Positions 34,227 to 43,863 are shown, numbered from the stretch's first letter. The stretch: DNA of 64,000 bases from Minicystis rosea (GCA_001931535.1 CP016211.1:682001-746000), one strand, 5' to 3'. Notes: generated by a model not told the origin, from the letters alone. A program made the numbers and translations.

Positions 34227-36674
34227 GTGGACGAGCTTTGGAAGAGGGTTCGAGCCGGACGTCACACCGCGGTGCTGGGCGCATCTCCGGGGGAGCCGCC
34301 GGCTGCCTCGGGCGTGCGCGTCGTTCGGGTTCGTTGCGATGTGCCGCCGACGACGCTGGGCCCGCTGCACGAGGCGCGCCGCAAGGTGGAGCACCTCCTC
34401 GGCGGCTCGGCGCCGCTGTTCGAAGAAGCGCGCGATCGCATGGTCCAAGGCCTCCGCCGGCGCTTGCTCGGCGACGTGCCCGCGCTCGACATCGAGAGCT
34501 CCGTGGTCGAGGCGTTGAACCGCCTCGCGGGGGCTTCCGATCGTCCTTCCGCCGTGTTGTTCGACGCGGTCGACGCGGCCGACGACGCGACGCTGTCGAT
34601 GCTTCGCCGCATCGTCGGCCGGCCCGGTTGGCTCAAGCTCCCCGTGGTGCTCGCGTTCCGGACGACCGATCCGACCGGCGCGGCCGCCGCGCTCCTCGCG
34701 ACGCTGGAGAGCGCGGCGGGATCGGGCTCGGTGATGCGCGTGGAGGACGCCGCGCACGCGACGGCCGGCCCAGCGTCGACTGCCTTTCGCGGCTTGCCAT
34801 CCGATGTCCTGCGCGTGCTGCGCGCGGGCGCCATCGTGGGATCGGGCTTCGAGGCCGACCTCGTCGCCGAGCTGCTCGGCCTGGAGCTCCTCGATGTCCT
34901 CGACGTCCTCCAGCGCGCCGCCGATGCGGGCGTGCCCGTCGAGGACCTCGGCGAAGGTCGCTTCCACTTGCCCGAGCCCATGCTCGATGCGCTGCGCGCC
35001 TCGATGCTGCCTTCGCTGATGATCGCGTGGCATCAGCGCGTCGCCGAGCTGCTCGGCGGCTTCGACGCCTACGGCCCCGGCTTCGAGCCCGAGAGCGGTG
35101 ACCGCGACAGCATGCCGCCCGCATGGACAGCGGAGCCGGGCGAAGGGCTCGTTCCCACGCGCCGCGCGCAGGAAGGCGGCGAGATCTCGCTGCCTCCTGC
35201 GAAGGAGGAGCCGTCTGTCGCGCCGCCGAAGCGCGTCTCCGACGTGCCCGCGACGGAGCGCCGCGGATCGGTGACGTCGCGCGCGTCGAGCGAAGCGCGG
35301 CCCACGGTGGTGCACGCGTCGATCGCGCCGCCGTCGCCTGGGCCTTGGCCCTACGCCGACATCTTCCCGCCCGCATCACAGACGCCCGCGCCGCACGCCG
35401 CGTCGCCATCACCGAAGGGCGTTTGGGAGGCGCCTTCCGTCTCGATCACCGACGCGGGCGCGCCCTCGATCCGACCACGCGCCGCCGCGCCGTCGCGAAG
35501 GAGCGCGCCTCCGCCCGCGAGCGCCGCGCGCGGTGACGACGCGCGCGCCGCTGGGCACTTGGCGGCGGCCGGTGATCTCGACGCCAGCGCCGAGCGCTAC
35601 CGCGCCGCCGCGCAGAAGGCCGCCGAGCTTGGCGCGCATTCGCAGGCCCTCGGCTTCGCGGACAAGGCCCTCGCCATCCTCGACGCGCTCCCGGCCGCGC
35701 CGCGCCGCCGCCGACTTCGCGCGCGCGTGCTCCTCGATCTGGGGAGGCTCAAGTGGCAGGCCATGAGCCCTGCTTCCGCGCCTGGGTTCGAGCCTGCGTT
35801 CACGCTCGCCGGCGCGCTCGAAACGTTGGAGGCCGCGCGCGCCACGCTCGCAGAGGACGACCCGCCCGAGCTCGCCGCCGAGATCGCCACGGCGGTGGCC
35901 GGTGTTTGCTACGACCTCGGCGAGCCGAGCTCGCTCGCGCGCGCGCTCGACGAGCTCACCGCCGCGAGCCGCCTGCTCCTCGACGCCGGCGATCCCACCG
36001 GCGCCGCGCGCCTGCTCAACGATCAGGCCGCCGTTCACGTGCGCCTCGGTGATCCCGTGCGCGCCACGCATCTCCTCACCGAGTCGCGCAAGATCTTCGA
36101 GGAGCGCGCGGCCACCGATCCCGTGGCCGCCGTCGAGGTCGCCGAGACCGATCACCTCTTCGCCCGCATCCCGCTACACGTCCCCGCACGACCGGGACGC
36201 GAAGCGGACGCGCTCACCATGGGCCTCGATCACGCCCTCGCCGCCGAGCGCGTTTATCAACGCCTCGATGCGCGCCGCGAGCTCGCGCGCGTGTGGGAGA
36301 CGATGGGGCGCCTCGAGCTGCGCAAAGGGCGTCTCGATCGCGCCCGCGATCGCCTCACGGCCGCGGTCGAGGCCGAAGAGGCCATCGGCGATCTCGTCGG
36401 CCTGGCCCGGTCCACCGCGGCGCTGTCCGAGCTCCTCGCCGCGGGCGGTCACCTCGACGACGCGCTCGCCGTCCTGTCCGACTCGGTGACCCTGAACTTC
36501 GAGAAGGGCTCCCCGATCGGCCTCGCCTTCAACCGTCGCGCGCTCGATGCGCTCGATCGCGCTCCCGGCGCCGGCCGCTCCTCGACGCGCGCGCTGCTCG
36601 ACGAGACCCGCGCCCGCCTCGAAGCCGCCGAGAGCGTGCTCGGCCGGCTCTCGCTCCCCGGCGAGAAGGATTGA
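34227..36674 (+). CDS. TPR protein with degenerate STAND-like ATPase domain
   Basis: The 815-residue product starts at GTG 34227, six bases after AAGGAGG. The frame is open further upstream, but that part looks non-coding. Residues ~1-280 resemble the ATPase part of STAND regulators (VVRVRCDVPPTTLGPLHEAR, AVLFDAVDAADDATLSMLRR, VVLAFRTTD). The P-loop position reads LGASPGEPPAASG with no GK(S/T), so ATP hydrolysis is doubtful. A long Pro/Ser linker is followed by about six TPR-like hairpins (AALSELLAAGGHLDDALAVL). No HTH or catalytic domain is attached. It is probably a protein-interaction scaffold. Confidence 0.78.
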   Translation: MDELWKRVRAGRHTAVLGASPGEPPAASGVRVVRVRCDVPPTTLGPLHEARRKVEHLLGGSAPLFEEARDRMVQGLRRRLLGDVPALDIESSVVEALNRLAGASDRPSAVLFDAVDAADDATLSMLRRIVGRPGWLKLPVVLAFRTTDPTGAAAALLATLESAAGSGSVMRVEDAAHATAGPASTAFRGLPSDVLRVLRAGAIVGSGFEADLVAELLGLELLDVLDVLQRAADAGVPVEDLGEGRFHLPEPMLDALRASMLPSLMIAWHQRVAELLGGFDAYGPGFEPESGDRDSMPPAWTAEPGEGLVPTRRAQEGGEISLPPAKEEPSVAPPKRVSDVPATERRGSVTSRASSEARPTVVHASIAPPSPGPWPYADIFPPASQTPAPHAASPSPKGVWEAPSVSITDAGAPSIRPRAAAPSRRSAPPPASAARGDDARAAGHLAAAGDLDASAERYRAAAQKAAELGAHSQALGFADKALAILDALPAAPRRRRLRARVLLDLGRLKWQAMSPASAPGFEPAFTLAGALETLEAARATLAEDDPPELAAEIATAVAGVCYDLGEPSSLARALDELTAASRLLLDAGDPTGAARLLNDQAAVHVRLGDPVRATHLLTESRKIFEERAATDPVAAVEVAETDHLFARIPLHVPARPGREADALTMGLDHALAAERVYQRLDARRELARVWETMGRLELRKGRLDRARDRLTAAVEAEEAIGDLVGLARSTAALSELLAAGGHLDDALAVLSDSVTLNFEKGSPIGLAFNRRALDALDRAPGAGRSSTRALLDETRARLEAAESVLGRLSLPGEKD

Positions 36675-36936
36675 AGGGGAGACGCCGATCTTCGCGGCCT
36701 GATCATCCCGCGCGTTACCTCCGCCTGACCCAGACGTACCTCGCTGTGAACGACGAGCCGCGCATGCCGCGCGGCTCGCCGCGGCGGGGCAGGAGCAGAT
36801 TCGGATCGCGTCGCTCGAAGCGGAGCGGCGCGCGGCGGCGATGCGCGCGCATTCGCCGAGCACCGCGCGCCGTGCGCCTTCGATCGGCGGCGCTCGCGCC
36901 TCGCCTCGCGCCCCAAGAGCCAAGGAGATCGCGCCC

Positions 36937-37887
36937 ATGCCCGTGCCCCCTCTCTCCAAGTTCACGCAGTCGACGGCCCATTCCCTCGATGAGCTCAAGC
37001 GGATCGCGCCGCCCAGCAAGAACGTCCTCGATCAACTCGGCCTCCTATCCGAGCTCAGCGGGAGCTGGGTGGGCAGCGGGTTCAACCTCATTGCTCGCCC
37101 TGACAAGCACAACGGCAAGCCCTTCTTTCTGCAGCTCAACGCGACGGTCGAGACCCTCGATTTCTCGCCGATCGGCGGCAAGGTCCCGAACCGCGGCTCC
37201 GAGCAGGACGACGTCTTTCTCCACGGCCTGCACTACCTCCAGCGTGTCAGTGACGCCGCCACGTTCGCGGCGCTCCACATCGAGCCCGGCTTCTGGCTCC
37301 ACGTGCCGCCGTCCGCGGTCCCGGACGTTCCGGAGAACTACGTTCGCCAGGCGGTCATCCCCCACGGCGACTCACTCATCGCGCAGAGCATCGCCTTCGC
37401 GGACGTGCGCAGCGGGCCCATCCTCGATCCCGTCGACGCGTTCCCCTTCGTCATCAAGCCGGGCGTTCCGATTCCGGGGCTGAACAAAGTCCCCAACCCC
37501 GACATCGTGACCGGCAACGATTACCTCGCGCAGTTCACGCCGCCCGCGCTCCCGCCCGGCCTGCCCGAGGGGCTCGATCCTGCGGAAGTCGTCCGCGATC
37601 CCGTCGCCATCCTCCGCGAGGCCATCCGCGGTCAGGAGATCACGCGCACGGTCGTCATCAGCGTCTCCAGCGCCGCGGGCCAAGGCGACCAGGGCGGCAT
37701 CGTGAACATCCCGTTCATCCGCGCGAACGCGAACGCCATTCAGCTCGACGCCATCTTCTGGGTGGAGACGGTGCGCCTCGACGCGGAGAACGAGCTCCAA
37801 CAGCTCCAGTACGTCCAGCGGGTCGTCCTCGATTTCGGCGGCATTCACTGGCCGCACATCTCGGTCGCGACCCTCGTCAAGCAGTGA
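36937..37887 (+). CDS. Nitrobindin/THAP4-like putative haem- or lipid-binding protein
   Basis: A 316-residue protein from ATG 36937 (AAGGAG nine bases upstream). Near the start LGLLSELSGSWVGSGFNLIA resembles the opening strand of nitrobindin-type beta-barrels. The rest alternates beta strands and long loops: FWLHVPPSAVPDVPENYVRQ, AVIPHGDSLIAQSIAFADVR. At the end come IQLDAIFWVETVRLD and YVQRVVLDFGGIHWPHISVA. It is roughly twice the size of nitrobindin, so the similarity may cover only one part. No signal peptide is visible. Haem or fatty-acid binding is a hypothesis. Confidence 0.6.
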   Translation: MPVPPLSKFTQSTAHSLDELKRIAPPSKNVLDQLGLLSELSGSWVGSGFNLIARPDKHNGKPFFLQLNATVETLDFSPIGGKVPNRGSEQDDVFLHGLHYLQRVSDAATFAALHIEPGFWLHVPPSAVPDVPENYVRQAVIPHGDSLIAQSIAFADVRSGPILDPVDAFPFVIKPGVPIPGLNKVPNPDIVTGNDYLAQFTPPALPPGLPEGLDPAEVVRDPVAILREAIRGQEITRTVVISVSSAAGQGDQGGIVNIPFIRANANAIQLDAIFWVETVRLDAENELQQLQYVQRVVLDFGGIHWPHISVATLVKQ

Positions 37888-37914
37888 GGCCGGGGCCCGC
37901 GTGCCGCCTCGCGC

Positions 37915-38247
37915 TCACTCCTCCGGCTCGACGGTGAGCATGAGCGGCATCTCGTACTCCTTCGCGAGCTCCATCACCTCGGCGACCTTGGTCTCGGCGA
38001 TGTCGCGCGTGTAGACGCCGGCGACGCCCGTCCCTTGCTCGTGGACGATCATCATGAAGCTCGTCGCAGCGGCCTCGCTCATGTGGAAGAACTTCGTCAG
38101 CACCATCACGACGAACCACTTCGTCGTGTAATGGTCGTTGTGGAAGACGACCATGTAGCGACGCGCGCGCTGGGTTTCGGGCTTCGGCTTGGTCACGACG
38201 GCGACGTCGCCCTGCGTGTCCGGCTGGCGCTTGGGGGGTGTAGCCAT
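37915..38247 (-). CDS. clpS: ClpS, ATP-dependent Clp protease adaptor
   Basis: This 110-residue protein has the ClpS core. After a flexible N-terminal arm come RRYMVVFHNDHYTTKWFVV, VLTKFFHMSEAAATSFMMIV and HEQGTGVAGVYTRDIAETKV, then KEYEMPLMLTVEPEE. ClpS binds N-degron substrates and delivers them to ClpAP. The N-degron pocket Asn-Asp pair (HNDHYT) and the metal/peptide-contacting His of HEQG are present. It is a single gene, convergent with the nitrobindin-like gene and divergent from hisA; clpA is not in this window. Confidence 0.93.
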   Translation of the reverse strand: MATPPKRQPDTQGDVAVVTKPKPETQRARRYMVVFHNDHYTTKWFVVMVLTKFFHMSEAAATSFMMIVHEQGTGVAGVYTRDIAETKVAEVMELAKEYEMPLMLTVEPEE

Positions 38248-38345
38248 GACGGCCTTCCACGATACCGGCAGCGGGCGCGTGAATCCACGCTGCCGGGCGG
38301 GCGCTGCCTGGCCGCCCCGGCCCGCATCGCGTAAGGTCGCCGCCC

Positions 38346-39068
38346 GTGCACGTTCTCCCCGCGATCGATCTCCTCGACGGCAAGGCCGTCCGCCTGCATC
38401 AGGGCCGCTACGACGCCGTCACCGTCTACAGCGACGATCCCGCCGCGCTCGCGGCCTCGCTCCGCGGCAAGGTCCCGATCCTTCACGTCGTCGATCTCGC
38501 CGGTGCCCGCGCCGGCCACGTGGTCGAGCGCGATCTCGTGCGCGCCGTCGTGTCGGCGTTCTCCGAAGGCGGCGGTGGTGTGCAGGTCGGCGGCGGTATC
38601 CGCTCGATCGAGGCTGCGGAAGGCTACCTCGCGCTCGGCGCCGCGCGCGTCGTTCTCGGCACCGCGGCCGTGCGCGATCCCGATCTCGTGCGCGCCGTCG
38701 CCACCCGCTTCCCCGATCGCGTCGTCGTCGCGCTCGACGCGAAGGACGGCAAGGTCGCGCTCGACGGCTGGGAGCAAGTCTCCACGCGCACGGCGCTCGA
38801 CGTCGCGCGCGACCTCGCCGGCCTGCCCATCGCGGCCATTCTCTACACCGACGTCGCGCGCGACGGCACCCAGGTCGGGCCCAACTTTGCGGCCACCGCC
38901 GAGCTCGCCGCGGCCGCGTCGTGCCCCGTGCTCGCCTCCGGCGGCGTGGGCACGCTCGATCACCTGCGCGCCCTCGCGCAGATCCCCAACGTCTCCGGGG
39001 CCATCGTCGGCCGCGCGCTCTACGAGAAAGCCTTCACGCTCGACGAGGCCATCGCCGCCGCGCGGTGA
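38346..39068 (+). CDS. hisA: HisA, phosphoribosylformimino-AICAR ribotide isomerase
   Basis: A 240-residue TIM-barrel protein of normal HisA length. Asp of PAIDLLDGKAVRLHQG starts the barrel. Catalytic partner Asp is in ILYTDVARDGTQVGPN. Phosphate loops VQVGGGIRS and ASGGVGTLDHL sit at the usual places. It performs the fourth step of histidine biosynthesis. The start is GTG 38346. Other his genes are not adjacent, so the pathway is dispersed. It abuts the membrane glycosyltransferase region, but no operon is apparent. Confidence 0.95.
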   Translation: MHVLPAIDLLDGKAVRLHQGRYDAVTVYSDDPAALAASLRGKVPILHVVDLAGARAGHVVERDLVRAVVSAFSEGGGGVQVGGGIRSIEAAEGYLALGAARVVLGTAAVRDPDLVRAVATRFPDRVVVALDAKDGKVALDGWEQVSTRTALDVARDLAGLPIAAILYTDVARDGTQVGPNFAATAELAAAASCPVLASGGVGTLDHLRALAQIPNVSGAIVGRALYEKAFTLDEAIAAAR

Positions 39069-39284
39069 CCTCATCGACGCACGTCACCGCGGCCCACGGC
39101 GCGAGCCTGGAGGAGCTCGTGTCGTCGCGTGCTCCCCTGCAATTCGTGCGCGATCGCGGCGCCGGGAACGCCTGCACCGGCGCGCCGACGCTTGACTTCC
39201 CTCGGTGGGTTTGGTCTCAGTCGTGCGCGGAAGGCCGAGCGACGGCGGCGGACGCCGAGCGCCGAGGCGTTCGTCGCCGGTGTC

Positions 39285-40958
39285 ATGGAGGACGTGAAGA
39301 ATCCGGTGGAGGCCAAGGCCGACACCTCGCTCGCCGAGCGCGCGTTTCGAGCGCTCTTTGCAGTGACGCTCGTGGGTTGCGTCTGCGCGATCCTGCTCAA
39401 GGCGCTCGCCCGCTTCGACGTGCGAAGCTTGTGGGACGACGCGTACATCTTCCAGCGGTACGCGCACAACGTGCTTCGCGAGGGCAAGGTCGCGTGGAAC
39501 CCGGGCGGCGCGCCGACGTACGGCCTGACGTCGCCCGCGTTCCTCGTCGTCGGTGTCCCGCTCCTCGCGGTGACGCGTGGGAACATGAGCCTAGCGGCGC
39601 TGCTCTCGAGCGCCTTGCCCGGCCTCGTGCTCATGGGCCTCTTGGCGCGGCTCGCGCAAAAGGCGGCGGGAGGCGGCACACGCGGGCGCGCAGCGATAGC
39701 GCTCGTCTTCGTGTGCCTCGCGATCTCGACGTTCGCCGATCACTTCGTGAGCGGCATGGACACGACCTTCGGGCTCGGTTGCACGGCGACGTACCTGCTC
39801 GTCGCCCACGAGCTCTCCTCGCGCCTCGCCGACCCGACGCCGCCGCGGCGGCTCGGCGTGATCCTCGGCGTGCTCGGAGGCTTCTCGCTCGCAGTGCGAC
39901 CGGAGATGGCGACGCTCGCGGTGCTCGTGCCCCTCTCGCTCGTGGCGTTTCCGAAGACGCCGGTCGAGCGGCGCATGGGGCTCACGGTGCTCGGCGTGAC
40001 GGTGCTCGGCCTCGGCGCGCACCTCCTCTTCTGCCGCCTGTATTTCGGGACGCCGTTGCCGCTGCCCTTCTGGGCGAAGGGCACCGACCTCTACGGGGCC
40101 GGCATCGCGCGCGCGTATCGCGGCGGCACGACGCACGACCTCCTCGTGTGGCTCGGCTTCTTCTGGCCGCTCTTCATCGTGACCATCGTGGCCGTGACGG
40201 CCTCGCTGCGCTCGTTTCTGCGGGACACGCCGGCGATGGACAAGGGCGTGCTCGTCGGGGCCCTCTTCCTGATCGGCTACTCGTGGATCGTGGTCACGCC
40301 GATCATGGGCCACTCGCAGCGGTTCTTCTATCCGCCGCTCCCGCTCCTCGTTTACCTCGCGGCCCGATCCATCGCGCGGTTCTTCGACTTCGTGGCCGCG
40401 CGGGATCCGGAGGGCTCCCGTGCTCCGTACGCGGTCGTCGGCGCCGCCGGGCTCGTCTATGGAATCGGCCTCTTCATGCCGGGCTTCGTGCAGGGCGGGC
40501 GTGACCTGACGAGCGCCGTGACGGGCGGTGTCTTCGCGCGCGTCGACATGCACAAGCACGCGCTCGAGCAAGGGCCGCAGCGCTACTGGTACGGCCTCGA
40601 TCGCTTCGCGACCCTCCCGAGCGACGCGGTGTTCGCGACCACGGAGGTCGGCATGCTCTCCGCGCTCAACCTGAAGCGCACCGTCGTCGATCTCGCGGGC
40701 CTCAACGAGCCGAAGTTCGCGCTCTCGAAGTTCTCCGCCGAGAAGCTCTTCTCGACGTGGCACCCCGATCTCATCTACATGCCGCACCCGCACTACGCGG
40801 CGATGATCGACGACATCCAGAAGCACCCGGCCTTCGCCGACTACGACGTCTACACGAAGCCCCAGCTCAACGCGCTCGAGTTCGGCATCGCCATCCGCAA
40901 GAGCAGCAAGTACTACCAGCAGATGGACGCCATCGTGAAAGACAAGCGGCGGAAGTGA
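39285..40958 (+). CDS. GT-C-type membrane glycosyltransferase (arabinofuranosyltransferase-like)
   Basis: This 557-residue protein has about ten transmembrane segments. The first loop carries SLWDDAYIFQRYAHNVLREG and NPGGAPTYGLTSPAFLV, an Asp-Asp motif followed by a conserved RYAxN and TSP pattern seen in GT39/AftD-like GT-C enzymes. A C-terminal soluble part includes ATTEVGMLSALNLKRTVVDL and AFADYDVYTKPQLNALEFGI. ATG 39285 is weakly supported; the frame extends upstream to 39129. It would use a polyprenyl-phosphate sugar on the periplasmic side of the membrane. The acceptor cannot be predicted. Confidence 0.78.
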   Translation: MEDVKNPVEAKADTSLAERAFRALFAVTLVGCVCAILLKALARFDVRSLWDDAYIFQRYAHNVLREGKVAWNPGGAPTYGLTSPAFLVVGVPLLAVTRGNMSLAALLSSALPGLVLMGLLARLAQKAAGGGTRGRAAIALVFVCLAISTFADHFVSGMDTTFGLGCTATYLLVAHELSSRLADPTPPRRLGVILGVLGGFSLAVRPEMATLAVLVPLSLVAFPKTPVERRMGLTVLGVTVLGLGAHLLFCRLYFGTPLPLPFWAKGTDLYGAGIARAYRGGTTHDLLVWLGFFWPLFIVTIVAVTASLRSFLRDTPAMDKGVLVGALFLIGYSWIVVTPIMGHSQRFFYPPLPLLVYLAARSIARFFDFVAARDPEGSRAPYAVVGAAGLVYGIGLFMPGFVQGGRDLTSAVTGGVFARVDMHKHALEQGPQRYWYGLDRFATLPSDAVFATTEVGMLSALNLKRTVVDLAGLNEPKFALSKFSAEKLFSTWHPDLIYMPHPHYAAMIDDIQKHPAFADYDVYTKPQLNALEFGIAIRKSSKYYQQMDAIVKDKRRK

Positions 40959-41078
40959 GGGCGCGCGTCCCAGCGGACCGAGATCTCGCTCGATCGAGAG
41001 GGTGCGCCGCGCTGAGAGCGTAACCGAGAGAGCCGACCTCAGGCCCGAAGCGGCGCGACGTTCAAGCCTGCTCGTGGA

Positions 41079-41103
41079 GGGAAAGGAGCGGCGCTCCTTT
41101 CCC
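41079..41103. terminator. Bidirectional terminator hairpin
   Basis: GGGAAAGGAGC and GCTCCTTTCCC form a perfect 11 bp stem with a three-base loop between the glycosyltransferase (plus) and the beta-barrel gene (minus), both of which end here. Confidence 0.7.
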
Positions 41104-41108
41104 GGGAC

Positions 41109-41636
41109 CTAATAACCCCACACGTACTGCGCCCGCGCGAACGCGCCGAGCATCGGTGTCGCCGATCCATTGAGCAGCAGCATCTGGAAGCGCCCGGCCG
41201 CGCCGATCGTGAAGCTGCGCGAGAGCTGATAGTCGACGCCGAACGGGATCGCGATGTCGAGCCGCGCCGCATTGCACGAGCCGAGGCAGCCCGAGGTGAC
41301 GGCTTGATCCGCCACGCCTGCGAGCACGCCGATGTGCGGCACCACCTGGAGCACGTCGAAGACGAAGCGCACGCCCGCGGTGAACGTGGGGATCACGACC
41401 TTCGAGCTCGGGTGGTAGGTGACGTCCGCCGAGGCCACGACGTCGAGAAAATCGCGCACGCCGTACCCGAGATCGAGGCCCCCACCGAGGCCGTGCCCGA
41501 CCCCGTTCCACCCGCCCAGGTACCCGAAGCTGGCACCCGCGTGCCATTGGTGCTCGTACGCGTGGGCGGCGCGCGGAGCGAAGAGGGAAACGACGAGGGC
41601 GGCAGCGGACGCGAGCAGGGGAAGGCGGTGGCGCAT
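41109..41636 (-). CDS. Small outer-membrane beta-barrel protein
   Basis: A 175-residue protein with signal peptide RLPLLASAAALVVSLFAPRAAHA cleaved after AHA. The mature part alternates aromatic-ended strands typical of an OmpW/OmpX-size barrel: HAGASFGYLGGWNGVG, LDVVASADVTYHP, FTAGVRFVFDVLQVVPHIGV, ARLDIAIPFGVDYQL and the terminal YVWGY. Two cysteines in SGCLGSCNAA may form a surface-loop disulfide. Stop codon at 41109 lies just beyond a shared terminator. Function unknown. Confidence 0.78.
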   Translation of the reverse strand: MRHRLPLLASAAALVVSLFAPRAAHAYEHQWHAGASFGYLGGWNGVGHGLGGGLDLGYGVRDFLDVVASADVTYHPSSKVVIPTFTAGVRFVFDVLQVVPHIGVLAGVADQAVTSGCLGSCNAARLDIAIPFGVDYQLSRSFTIGAAGRFQMLLLNGSATPMLGAFARAQYVWGY

Positions 41637-41696
41637 GGATCGTGGCGCAGCATACCCGCGGCACGCGCGCCGCACATCGTGTAGGCTTCGCCCCGC

Positions 41697-43142
41697 ATGG
41701 CCGAGCGCGATGCTCCCCGACCGCCTTCGTCCCGCGACATCGCGGGAGAGGATTTTCTTTTCCACCTCTACCGTGGCAGCGAGCTCCTTCAGGACAACCG
41801 CGTCCACGACGCCAAGGCCGAGCTCGAGCAAGCGCTCTCTCTCCAGCCGAGCGACCCGAAGGGGCAGGACCTCCTCGGCATCGTCTACTTCCGTCTCGGC
41901 CTCTATCCGCGCGCCATCTCGATCTACGAGCAGCTCATCAAGCTGCACCCCGACGCCATCGAGCCGCGCATCAACTTGGCGCTCTCGTACTTGAAGACGG
42001 GCCAGGCCGCGCCCGCCCGCTTCGAGCTGGAGAAGGTCGTCGAGCAGAGCCCCGGCCACAGCCGCGCGTGGGGCTATCTCGGCCTCGCGTTCCAGCGCCT
42101 CGGTGACTACGAGCGCGCGAGCTACGCCTTCCAAGCCGGTGGCCACGACGGCATGGCGCGCCGCCTGATCGAGATGGCCGCTTCGGGCGGCGCGCTCTCC
42201 ATCCAGCCCGAGCCTCCTGCGCCCACCAAAGCAGAGATGCGCCGCGCCGCGGACGAGGCCCTGGTCGAGATCGATCGCAACGGCGACGCGCCCTTCCGAT
42301 CCGCAGAGATCGCGGCTCCCGACGCTGAAGAGGCCGTTCGATCGATTCGCTCTCACAGCGGCCCTTGGTCCGCCATCGAGCCCGGGAAAGAGCTGCCCGC
42401 GCGCCCGCCGCTCCTGCCCTCGATCCCGCCGGCCGACGGCACGCGCATCGGTGCTCCGGTCTCCATCTCCGATCCAGCGCCCGCCTCGTTGCGCGCGCTC
42501 GCGACCCCGCCGCGTCGTCCTGCAGATCTCGCGCGCGACGCGCTCCTCCTGTTCCCGCGCGATCTGCCCATCTCTTTGCACGCGAGCGGCATGGTGCTCG
42601 TGCAAGCGCAGAGCGGTTTCTCCACGCGGCTCGAGCTCGTTCGATCGATGGCCGGCGGTGGTCAGACCAGCACCATCCTCCAGCGTCGCGCGCGCGGCCG
42701 CCTGCTCGACGAGCCTCTCGGCGGCCCTGCTTCGCCGCTCGTGGAGCTCACCGGCAAGGTCGAGCTCGTGCTCGGTCCGGCCGTCGGCCGTCGCCTCGCG
42801 ATCGTCGCGCTCGACGAGGACGCGCTCTACCTCCGCGAGGACGCGCTCGCCGGCTTCGAGTCCACCATCGGTTGGGAGAACGGCCGGCTCCCCGTCGGCG
42901 ACGGCGACGCGCTCCCGATGGTGCAGCTCCGCGGCCCGGGCGCCGTCGTCGCCACGCTCCCGGAGCGCCTCGCATCGGTCGAAGTGATCGAAGGCCGCAG
43001 CACCTCGGTGCGTGGCGGCAGTGTCTTGGGCTGGATCGGCCGCGTCGTCCCGCGCGCGCTGGTCGCGAGCGAAGCGCCTGCCGGCGTGCGCGGCTTCGTG
43101 GCCTTCGCGGGGGAAGGGATGGTGCTCCTCGATGAGCGCTGA
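41697..43142 (+). CDS. TPR protein with C-terminal AIM24-like domain
   Basis: This is 481 residues. Residues ~20-160 hold three to four TPR hairpins (AKAELEQALSLQPSDPKGQD, LLGIVYFRLGLYPRAISIYE, AWGYLGLAFQRLGDYERASY). A Pro-rich linker follows, and from about 275 to the end there is a beta-rich AIM24/TRAP-like domain (DLPISLHASGMVLVQAQSGF, VELVLGPAVGRRLAIVALDE, LPMVQLRGPGAVVATLPERL). There is no signal peptide. Its last codons overlap the start of pgsA by 11 bases, so the two are one transcript. A scaffold linked to membrane lipid synthesis is possible but unproven. Confidence 0.78.
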   Translation: MAERDAPRPPSSRDIAGEDFLFHLYRGSELLQDNRVHDAKAELEQALSLQPSDPKGQDLLGIVYFRLGLYPRAISIYEQLIKLHPDAIEPRINLALSYLKTGQAAPARFELEKVVEQSPGHSRAWGYLGLAFQRLGDYERASYAFQAGGHDGMARRLIEMAASGGALSIQPEPPAPTKAEMRRAADEALVEIDRNGDAPFRSAEIAAPDAEEAVRSIRSHSGPWSAIEPGKELPARPPLLPSIPPADGTRIGAPVSISDPAPASLRALATPPRRPADLARDALLLFPRDLPISLHASGMVLVQAQSGFSTRLELVRSMAGGGQTSTILQRRARGRLLDEPLGGPASPLVELTGKVELVLGPAVGRRLAIVALDEDALYLREDALAGFESTIGWENGRLPVGDGDALPMVQLRGPGAVVATLPERLASVEVIEGRSTSVRGGSVLGWIGRVVPRALVASEAPAGVRGFVAFAGEGMVLLDER

Positions 43143-43863
43143 TCAAGAGAGCGCGCCGCGCACCGTCGCCGCGCCGATGTCGAAGAAGAGCCTCCGCGCC
43201 CACCGCCGCAAGACGCTTTGGGAGGACGCGAAGAACCTCCCCAATTTCCTCACGTTCCTGCGCGTGGTCATGATCCCGGTGGTGCTCGTCCTCCTGGATC
43301 GAGGCGCCCCGCGTGACTGCTATTGGGCCGCGTGGGTCTATGCGCTCGCGGCCATCACCGATCTCCTCGATGGTTGGCTCGCGCGGCGTGGGGGCCTCGT
43401 CACCGTCATCGGCAAGTTCCTCGATCCCCTCGCCGACAAGCTCATCGTCGTGGCCACCCTGGTGTGGATGGTGCCGATGGGCCGCATCCCCGCGTGGGCG
43501 GTCGTGCTCCTCATCTCGCGCGAAATCACCATCACTGCGCTGCGATCCATCGCCGGCGCGGAGGGCCTCGTCATCTCCGCGGCCGACGGCGGCAAGGCCA
43601 AGACCGCGCTTCAGATGATCGGCATCATCTGCCTTTTGCTCGGCTACCCGTACCACCTCTCGCTCGGCTTCATCGACTTCGGCCGGGTCGATTTGGTGCA
43701 TGTCGGCAGGCTCTTGATCTACTGCTCGCTCTTCTTCTCGCTCACGAGCGCGGCCCAGTACATGGGCCTCTTCGCCGACGCCATCGACGCCAAGAACAAG
43801 GCCGCACACGAGGGCGACGGCGACGGCGAGCACCGGCGGGGCCAGCCCACCACCGCGCCGTAG
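43132..43863 (+). CDS. pgsA: PgsA-type CDP-diacylglycerol-glycerol-3-phosphate phosphatidyltransferase
   Basis: A 243-residue membrane protein with the CDP-alcohol phosphatidyltransferase motif DGWLARRGGLVTVIGKFLDP followed by ADK (DGx2ARx8Gx3Dx3D). Four or five hydrophobic helices flank it. PgsA makes phosphatidylglycerol phosphate from CDP-diacylglycerol. Start ATG 43132 lies inside the end of the upstream TPR gene (ATGAGCGCTGA). A second ATG at 43177 (MSKKSLRAHRRK) is an alternative. The hydrophilic tail (AAHEGDGDGEHRRGQ) is longer than usual. Confidence 0.9.
   Translation: MSADQESAPRTVAAPMSKKSLRAHRRKTLWEDAKNLPNFLTFLRVVMIPVVLVLLDRGAPRDCYWAAWVYALAAITDLLDGWLARRGGLVTVIGKFLDPLADKLIVVATLVWMVPMGRIPAWAVVLLISREITITALRSIAGAEGLVISAADGGKAKTALQMIGIICLLLGYPYHLSLGFIDFGRVDLVHVGRLLIYCSLFFSLTSAAQYMGLFADAIDAKNKAAHEGDGDGEHRRGQPTTAP

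Noticed and set aside
39129..39284. N-terminal extension of the glycosyltransferase
   Set aside because: Basic low-complexity sequence before the first transmembrane segment; no ribosome site.
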